This document shows, one piece after another, positions 46,801-58,800 of a stretch of 64,000 nt of DNA; the stretch's first letter is position 1, and each line of letters opens with the position of its first letter. Below the pieces are notes generated by a model. That model was not told the DNA's origin. It did not search any database and saw nothing but the letters and a program-made list of their open reading frames with translations. The stretch comes from Limnoperna fortunei (taxonomy: Eukaryota > Mollusca > Bivalvia > Mytilida > Modiolidae). The translations under genes and the position numbers were made by a program. The DNA lies in the NCBI GenBank assembly GCA_944474755.1, contig OX104118.1, forward strand, positions 87,341,860-87,405,859, in the 5' to 3' direction.

Positions 46801-49800
46801 AACACACACATTGTATTAACATTACATAACATTAACATTACATAACACATCACATTAACATTACCTAACACACATATTGCAGTAACATTACATAACATTA
46901 ACATTACATAACACATTACATTAACATTACCTAACACACACATAACATTAACATTACATAACACATTACATTAACATTACATGACACACACATTACATTA
47001 ACATTACATAATGCACACATTGCATTAACATTACATAACACACATTGCATTAACATTACATAACACATTACATTAACATTACATGACACACATCACATTA
47101 ACATTACATGACACACATCACATTAACATTACATGACACACACATAACATTAACATTACATAAAACACACATTACATTAACATTACATAATGCACACATT
47201 GCATAAACATTACATAACACATTACATTAACATTACATGACACACATCACAGTAACATTACATGACAAACATCACAGTAACATTACATGACACATACATA
47301 GCGTTAACATTACATAACACATTACATTAACATTACATAACACACACATTACATTAACATTACATAACACACATTACATTAACATTACATTACACACATT
47401 GCATTAACCTTACATAACACACACATTGGATTAACATTACATAACATTAACATTACATAACACATTACATTAACATTGCATAACACACACATAACATTAA
47501 CATTAAATAACACATTACATTAACATTACATGACACACACATTACATTAACATTACATGATGCACACATTGCATTAACATTACATAACACACATTACATT
47601 AACATTTCATAACACATATTACATTAACATTACATAACACATATTACAATAACATTACATAACACACACATAACATTACCATTACATAACACGTTACATT
47701 AACATTACATAACATACACATTACATTAACATTAGATAACACACACATTACCTTAACATTACATAACACATTACATTAACATTGCATAACACATATTACA
47801 TTAACATTACATAACACACACATTACATTAACATCACATAACACACACATTACATTAACATTACATAACACACATTGCATTAACATTACATAACACATTT
47901 CATTAACATTACATGACACACATCACATTAACATTACATGACACACACATAACATTAACATTACATAACACATTGCATTAACATTACATAAAACACACAT
48001 TACATTAACATTACATAATGCACACATTGCATAAACATTACATAACACATTACATTAACATTACATGACACACATCACAGTAACATTACATGACACACAC
48101 ATAGCGTTAACATTACATATCACATTACATTAATATTACATAACACACACATAACATTAACATTAAATAACACATTACATTAACATTACATGACACACAC
48201 ATTACATTAACATTACATGATGCACACATTGCATTAACATTACATAACACACATTGCATTAACATTTTATAACACATATTACATTAACATTACATAACAC
48301 ATATTACAATAGCATTACATAACACACACATAACATTAACATTACATAACACATTACATTAACATTACATAACAAACACATTACATTAACATTAGATAAC
48401 ACACACATTACCTTAACATTACATAACACACATTACATTACCATTGCATAACACATATTACATTAACATTACATAACACACACATTACATTAACATCACA
48501 TAACACACACATTACATTAACATTACATAACACACATTGCATTAACATTACATAACACATTACATTAACATTACATGACACACATCACATTAACATTACA
48601 TGACACACTCATAACATTAACATTACATAACACATTGCATTAACATTACATAAAACACACATTACATTAACATTACATAATGCATACATTGCATAAACAT
48701 TACATAACACATTACATTAACATTACATGACACACATCACAGTAACATTACATGACACACACATAGCGTTAACATTACATAACACATTACATTAACATTA
48801 CATAACACACACATAACATTAACATTAAATAACACATTACATTAACATTACATGACACACACATTACATTAACATTACATGATGCACACATTGCATTAAC
48901 ATTACATAACACACATTACAATAACATTACATAACACACACATAACATTAACATTACATAAAACATTACATTACATTAACATTAGATAACACACACATTA
49001 CCTTAACATTTCATAACACACCTTACATTAACATTGCATAACACATATTACATTAACATTACATAACACACACATTACATTAACATCACATAACACACAC
49101 ATTACATTAACATTACATAACACACATTACATTAGCATTACATTACACACATTGCATTAACATTACATAACACACACATTGCATTAACATTACATAACAT
49201 TAACATTACATAACACATTACATTAACATTACATAACACACACATAACATTAGCATTAAATAACACATTACATTAACATTACATGACACAAACATTACAT
49301 TAACATTACATGATGCACACATTGCATTAACATTACATAACACACATTGCATTAACATTTCATAACACATATTACATTAACATTACATAACACATATTAC
49401 AATAACATTACATAACACACACATAACATTAACATTACATAACACACATTACATTAACATTACATAACATACACATTACATTAACATTAGATAACACACA
49501 CATTACCTTAACATTACATAACACACATTACATTAACATTACATAACACACATCACATTAACATTACATTACACACATTGCATTAACATTACATAACACA
49601 CACATTGCATTAACATTACATAACATTAACATTACATTACACATTACATTAACATTACATAACACACATAACATTAACATTACATAACACATTATATTAA
49701 CATTACTTAACACACACACTACATTAACATTACATAACGCACATTGCATTAACATTACATAACACACACATTGCATTAACATTACATAACATTACATTAC

Positions 49801-52800
49801 ACATTACATTAACATTACATAACACACATAACATTAACATTACATAACACATTATATTAACATTACTTAACACACACATTACATTAACATTACATAACGC
49901 ACACATTGCATTAACATTACATAACACATTACATTAAAATTACATGACACACATCACATTAACATTTCATGACACACACATAACATTAACATTACATAAC
50001 ACATTACATTACCATTACATAACACACACATTACATTAACATTACATAACACATTTCATTAACATTACATAACACATATTACATAAACATTACATAACAC
50101 ACATATTACATAAACATTACATAACACACATATTAAATAAACATATATTACATTAACATTACATGACACACATATGACATTAACAGTACATAACATAATA
50201 CATTAACATTACATTAACATTACATAATGCACAGTAAATTAACATTACACAACACACATTACATTAACATTACATATCACACACATTACATTAACATTAC
50301 ACAGCACACATTACAGTAACATTACATAGCACACACAATACATAAACATTACATAACAAACACTTTATATTAACATAATACACTTTACATTAACATTACA
50401 TAACAAACACATTTAATAAACATTACATAACACACATTACATTAACATTACATGACACACACATTACATTAACATTGCATAACACACATTACATTAACCA
50501 TTACATAACACACATTACATAAACATTACATAACACATAAACATTACATTAACATTACATAACACACATTACATTTACATTACATATACACACATTACAT
50601 TAAAATTACACAGCACACATTACAGTAACATTACATAGCACATACTTTACAATAACATTGCATAACACACACAATACAATAACATTGCATACCAAACATT
50701 ACATTAACAGTGCATACCAGACACATTACATAACACACATCACATTAACGTTACATAGCACACATTACATTAACATTACATAACGCACACATTACATTAA
50801 CATTACATAGCACACATTACATTAACATTACATAACGCACACATTACATTAACATTACATAGCACACACATTACAATAACAGTACATAACAAACATTACA
50901 TTTACAGTGCATACCACACACATTACATTAACATTACATAACACACATTACATTAGCCAGGGATTTTCCTACCTTTTTTCAAATGGGGCCTGGGCCCCTT
51001 TTCATTGGGAAAATTACGATGTAAATTCCACAATTGGGAAAAGTCTTAAATATGAATAAAGTAAAAACATTGCTTTTAAACATCAATGTTTTTAACGTAA
51101 AATGTTTCTTGTATAAATTAGTCATGAATGACAAGATGGAATCTATGAGCGTGACCTGAAAACTGACAAATTCAAATCAGTTTTCATAAGTATTTTGGAA
51201 AAAGTTATCAAAATTTACATATGTAGCCAACTGTGCTGACATCATACTCTAAGAGAAAAATTTCCATGAATCTTGGTGGAATTAAATAAAAACTGAGTTG
51301 CAAACATCAGATTTTACTTTCACTCTCGTTTGTTCTGGGGTCTTAATAAATGACTGGATAAGAACTAAATCAGATATACATAACTCTTAAAATGTGCATT
51401 GCATTGATTCGTATGCTAATTGGCATTCAACCGAACCTTCGCTACCGACGGTCGAAGGTTCGGTTGAATGCCGATAATGGATGGGTCTAGAGGTACAAGA
51501 AAACTCATTATTTTCTGGCTCTGGTCAATATTTAATTTCGTAAAAACTAAATTTCCTAGTTTTGATACAATACGTCATCGTTCCACTTCGGTAGTATTTC
51601 GCGTTGTGTAATGCCATTTTTGAACGTTAATGCTGGGTCACGATTCAAATGTATTCCTCCCACTTATTCTTTTCTAGACAAAGCTTTTTGAACCAAAAAA
51701 AACGGCCCATATAACTGGACATCGTAAAAATAAAGTAATTTGTCTTATTTGCTGCATACAATTATCTTTCATATTATTGAACAAATTTACGTGACTTACC
51801 AAATCTCAGGTTTTTTTTAATATCATACCAGAATCTGCGTTTGGTATAAAACAAGCAAGATCTAATATTAAACTGGTTGCCGTTATGACTAAAGATACCG
51901 GATAAGTAATTATAAACCAATGTTCGCGTAGTAATCAGATTTTGATTTTGTTTGTGATATTTCGGCTTTGCGTGATTGAATTTATTTTTAGAAACAGGAT
52001 TACAAAACCTCCTGAATCATAACATGGGAATTTTCACTTTCATAATTGGGAAAAATATGGGTTTTTGCTGTTGGGTAATGATTCGGCCCCAAAATAAAGG
52101 CAGGAAAATCCCTGTTAGCATTACATAACAGACATCACAATAACATAATATAACACACATTACATAACAAAAACATTATGTTAACATTACATGACATACA
52201 CATTACATTAACATTACATAACACACACATTACATTGACATTACATAACACACACATTACATTACATGACATACTCATTACATTAACATTACATAACTCA
52301 CACATTACATTACATGACATACACATTACATTAACATTACATAACTCGCACATTACATTACATGACATACTCATTACATTAACATTACATAACACACACA
52401 TTACATTGACATTACATTACTCACACATTACATTACATGACATACTCATTACATTAACATTACATAACACACACATTACATTACATGACATATTCATTAC
52501 ATTAACATTACATAGCACACATTACATTACATGACATACTCATTACATTACATGACATACTCGTTACATTAACATTACATAACACACACATTACATTAAC
52601 ATTACATAACTCACACATTACATTACATGACATACACACTACATTAACATTACATAACTCACACATTACATTACATGACATACACATTACATTAACATTA
52701 CATAACACACACATTACATTACATGACATACACATTACATTGACATTACATAACACACACATTACATTGACATTACATAACACACACATTACATTGACAT

Positions 52801-55800
52801 TACATAACACACATTACATTGACATTACATAACACACATTACATTGACATTACATAACACACACATCACATTAACTTTACATGACAAACACATTAAATTA
52901 ACATTACATGACACAAATATTACATAAACATTGCATAACATACATTACGTCAACATTACATTAGCTTCACATAATACACACATTACATGAACATTTCATG
53001 ATACACATTACCTTAACATTACATGATACACATATCGCCTGAATATAGCTGAAATATTGCTGCTCTGGCGTTAAACACCATTAATCAATCAATCAATCAA
53101 TCAATCATGATACACATTGCATTAACATTACATAACACATTGCATTGACATTACATAACACACACATTACATCAACATTACATAACACACACACATTACA
53201 TTAACATTTCATAACACACACACACACATTACATAACACATAAACATTACATTAACATTACATTACAAACACATTACATTAACATTATACAACACACGTC
53301 ATTAACATTACACAGCACACATTACAGTAACATTACATAACACACATTACATAACACATTACATTAACATTATACAACACACATGTCATTAACATTACAC
53401 AGCACACATTACAGTAACATTACATAACACACATTGCATTAACATTACATAACACACACATTACATTAACATTACATAACACATATTACATAACACACAC
53501 TTTGCATTAGCATTACACAATACACATTTAATTAACATTACATATCACACACATTGCATTAACATTACACAGCACACATTACAGTAACATTACACAACAC
53601 ACACATTACATAAACAGTACATTAACATTACATGACACACACAGTACATTGACATTACATAACACACATTACATACCACATAAACATTACATTAACATTA
53701 CATTACAAACACATTACATTAACATTACATAAAACACATTACATTTACCATTACATAACAAACATTACATTTCCATTACATATGCACACACATTACATTA
53801 ACATTACACAGCACAAATTACAGTAACATTACATAGCACATACATTACATTAACATTACATAGCACACACATTACAATAACAGTACATAACAAACATTAC
53901 AATAACAGTACATAACACACATTACATTAACATAACATAACACACATTACATTAACATTACATAACAAACACATTACATTAACATTACTTAACATTAGCA
54001 TTACATTTACATTACATAAACATTGCATAACGCACATTGCATTAGCATTACATAACAGACATCACAATAACATAACATAACACACATTACATAACAAAAC
54101 ATTACGTTAACATTACATGACATACACACTACATTAACATTACATAACAAAACATTACGTTAACATTACATGACACACATAACATTAACATTACATAACA
54201 CAGGCATTACATTAACATTACATAACACAAGCATTACATTGACATTACATAACACACACATTACATTAACATTACATGACACACATTACATTAACAATAC
54301 ATAACACACACATTACATTACGCACACATTACATAAATATTACATTACATTATGCACACATTACATGAATATTACATAACACACATCACATTAAAGTTAC
54401 ATAGCACACATTACATTAACATTACATAACACACACATTACATTGACATTACATAACACACACATTACATTAACATTACATAACACACATCACATTATCA
54501 TTACATAACACACCTTGCATTAACTTTACATAACACACACATTACATTAACATTACATGACACACATTACATTAACAATACATAACACACACATTACATT
54601 ACGCACACATTACATGAATATTACATTACATTATACACACATTACATCATTGCATAACACATATTACTTTCACATGACATAACACAAATTACATTACACA
54701 TGGTAACTAAGGTACTTGGGTCATCTTCTATTGATCACATGTCTGTCAACATTGAGGTTGCAGTCTCACTGCAGGCAGAGTTTGGTGATTTCATCTTACT
54801 TCACAAGGATTGCCAGTTATCCTACAGAAGGCCAGGTTTTCACCAGTTACTCCAGCTCCTCCCACAATAAAAACTGGATGCCACGAAACAGCTAAAATTT
54901 AAAACTAACAACAAACCATTTAACATACATTACATTTACATTTATTTTTGTATTATAATTGTGTACTGACAATAATTTACATTAATGACTTAACTTTACT
55001 TCAGAAAGCATTAAGAGTATGATGGATCAGTGGGAACTTGGAGATGCAAGTTTTGTTGAAACAGAAGCTTCTAAATCAGTTGTAGAGATGATAAAGACAA
55101 GCAACATTGCGGAAACAGAAACATCGAAATCAGATGGAGAGATAATGAAGACAAGCAACATGATCATAGTGACAGGGAGTCCTGGTTCTGGAAAATCATT
55201 CACTGTTCAACATGTGCTGTTATTGTTGCAAAAAGAAGGATATGATGTAATACCCATGACAACCACATCAGATATGGTGAAGTACTTTTCTAAAACATCA
55301 AGACAGGTCTTCTATATTGATAACTTCTGTGGAAAGTACAACATTTCTAGTAATGATATTGAAGAGTATTTACGGAACAAAGAACAAATTGAGGCTATAT
55401 TTAAATGTACTTCAACAAAATGTATTGTCACATGTAGATTGCAAATTTATAATGATCCAGTTTTTAAAAAATTACATCTTGATAATTTTAAAGTTTGTGA
55501 TTTTTCTGGTAACAATCAAATATCGCTGAGTGAGAAGGTTTTAATAGGTAAACAATATTTACCAGAAAATATAGTAAACACCCTCAGTGATGACACCATT
55601 AGCAAATGTGAATGCTTTCCTTTGCTTTGTTCATTATATAAAAGTCATGCACATAAGGGCATTTTATTTTTTGAACAACCAAACACGTTTTTTGAAACAG
55701 AACTAAATGAGTTAAAAACAGAGCCAAACAAGATAAAGTATGCATGTATTGCTCTATGTGTAATGTATAATGATCTTGTGCCATTTGAAATATTTGCAAC

Positions 55801-58800
55801 TAAGACAACTGTGAAGTCAAAAAAAATATTTAAAGTTGTTTTTGAAGAATGTGAAGTAAATCTTTCAACACCAAAAAAAACAGTTCAATCACAGTTTAAT
55901 TCTATGGTAGGATCATTCTTCTCCAAAACTGAAACAGGATACAAAAGTATCCATGACTACATGTTTGATATCTATAGTAATCATGTTTGTGCTAATATGT
56001 TAGAGTGCATTGTAGAATATGCTGACAGTGGATTAATACGGGATCGAGCAATATTACAGTCCATTGGACAAAAAAGTACATATGGTAAAATTGTTATTGT
56101 AGAAGATTTAGAACAAAAATTCTTTCAGAGAATAAAACAGGATATTATTGACTGTAAAGTCAGGGATGTGTTTTCAGCCTTGCAGATGAAATACAAGCCA
56201 TATCGTTTAAAAGTGACCAAAGTTTTAGAAAAACTAAAACATATCGACCAAGCAGACCAAAACAATGGTGTCACGCCTATCTTTGTAGCATGTGTGCATG
56301 GTTATCATGATATCCTTGATATTTTGGTTTGTAAAGGAGGAGATGTGAACAAATGTTGTACAAAAGGGGCATCACCACTGATTATATCATCATATAATGG
56401 ACACAAAGACTGTGTTGATTTCTTACTTAACAAAGGAGCAGAAGTAAATAAATGTGATAACAATAATGGAGCATCACCACTGTATGTAGCATCATGGAAA
56501 GGTCACACTACTATTTTGGAAATGCTATACAATAGAGGAGGAGATGTCAATTTGTGTAATAGGTATGGAGTATCACCACTGTGGGCAGCATCAAATAATG
56601 GACACAAAGGCTGTGTTGATTTCTTACTTAACAAAGGAGCAGAAGTAAATAAATGTGATAACAATAATGGAGCATCACCACTGTATGTAGCATCAGAGAA
56701 AGGTCACACTACTATTTTGGAAATGCTATACAATAGAGGAGGGGATGTCAATCTATGTAACAATAATGGTGCATCACCACTGTATATAGCATCATTTAAT
56801 GGACACAAAGACTGTGTTGATTTCTTACTTAACAAAGGAGTTGAAGTAAATAAATGTGATAACAATGGAGTCTCACCACTGTATGCAGCATCAGGTAAAG
56901 GTCACACTACTATTATGGAAATGCTATACAATAGAGGAGGGGATGTCAATCTATGTAATAAGAATGGTGCATCGCCACTGTATGTAGCATCACAGCAAGG
57001 TCACACAACTATTCTGGAAATCCTATACAATAGAGGAGGAGATGTCAATCTGTGTATTCAGGATGGAGTATCACCACTGTGGGCAGCATCATATAATGGA
57101 CACAAAGGCTGTGTTGATTTCTTACTTAACAAAGGAGCAGAAGTAAATAAATGTTATAACAATAATGGAGCATCACCACTGTATGTAGCATCACAGAAAG
57201 GTCACACTACTATTATGGAAATGCTATACAATAGAGGAGGGGATGTCAATCTGTGTGATCAGGATGGTTTATCACCACTGTATATAGCATCATTTAATGG
57301 ACACAAAGACTGTGTTGATTTCTTACTTAACAAAGGAGTTGAAGTAAATAAATGTGATAACAATAATGGAGCATCACCACTGTATGTGGCATCAGAGAAA
57401 GGTCACACTACTATTCTGGAAATGCTATACAATAGAGGAGGAGATGTCAATCTGTGTGATAAGAATGGAGTATCACCACTGTTGACAGCATCATATAATG
57501 GACACAAAGACTGTGTTGATTTCTTACTTAACAAAGGAGCAGAAGTAAATAAATGTGATAACAATAATGGAGCATCACCATTGTATGTAGCATCAGAGAA
57601 AGGTCACACTACTATTATGGAAATGCTATACAATAGAGGAGGGGATGTCAATCTGTGTGATCAGGATGGAGCATCACCACTGTCTATAGCATCATTTAAT
57701 GGACACAAAGACTGTGTTGATTTCTTACTTAACAAAGGAGTAGAAGTAAATAAATGTACTAACAATGGATTCTCACCACTGTATGTAGCATCACATCAAG
57801 GTCACACTACTATTCTGGAAATGCTCTACAATAGAGGAGGAGATGTCAATCTGTGTGATAAGAATGGAGTATCACCACTGTGGACAGCATCATATAATGG
57901 ACACAAAGACTGTGTTGATTTCTTACTTAACAAAGGAGCAGAAGTAAATAAATGTGATAACAATAATGGAGCATCACCATTGTATGTAGCATCAGAGAAA
58001 GGTCACACTACTATTATGGAAATGCTATACAATAGAGGAGGGGATGTCAATCTGTGTGATCAGGATGGAGCATCACCACTGTCTATAGCATCATTTAATG
58101 GACACAAAGACTGTGTTGATTTCTTACTTAACAAAGGAGTAGAAGTAAATAAATGTACTTACAATGGATTCTCACCACTGTATGTAGCATCACATCAAGG
58201 TCACACTACTATTCTGGAAATGCTATACAATAGAGGAGGAGATGTCAATCTGTGTGATAAGAATGGAGTATCACCACTGTGGACAGCATCATATAATGGA
58301 CACAAAGACTGTGTTGATTTCTTACTTAACAAAGGAGCAGAAGTAAATAAATGTGATAACAATAATGGAGCATCACCATTGTATGTAGCATCACAGAAAG
58401 GTCACACTACTATTATGGAATTGCTATACAATAGAGGAGGGGATGTCAATCTGTGTGATCAGGATGGAGCATCACCACTGTCTATAGCATCATTTAATGG
58501 ACACAAAGACTGTGTTGATTTCTTACTTAACAAAGGAGTAGATGTAAATAAATGTACTAACAATGGATTCTCACCACTGTATGTAGCATCACATCAAGGT
58601 CACACTACTATTTTGGAAATGCTATACAATAGAGGAGGGGATGTCAATCTATGTAATAAGAATGGTGCATCACCACTGTATGTAGCATCACAGCAAGGTC
58701 ACACAACTATTCTGGAAATGCTAAACAATAGAGGAGGAGATGTCAATCTGTGTGATCAGGATGGAGCATCACCACTGTATGTAGCATCAGAGAAAGGTCA

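Noticed and set aside
46734..52810. Cys/Asn/Val-rich ORFs resembling metallothionein-like proteins
   Set aside because: They are translations of the ACATTAACATTACAT array. Frames start and stop with unit-length changes.
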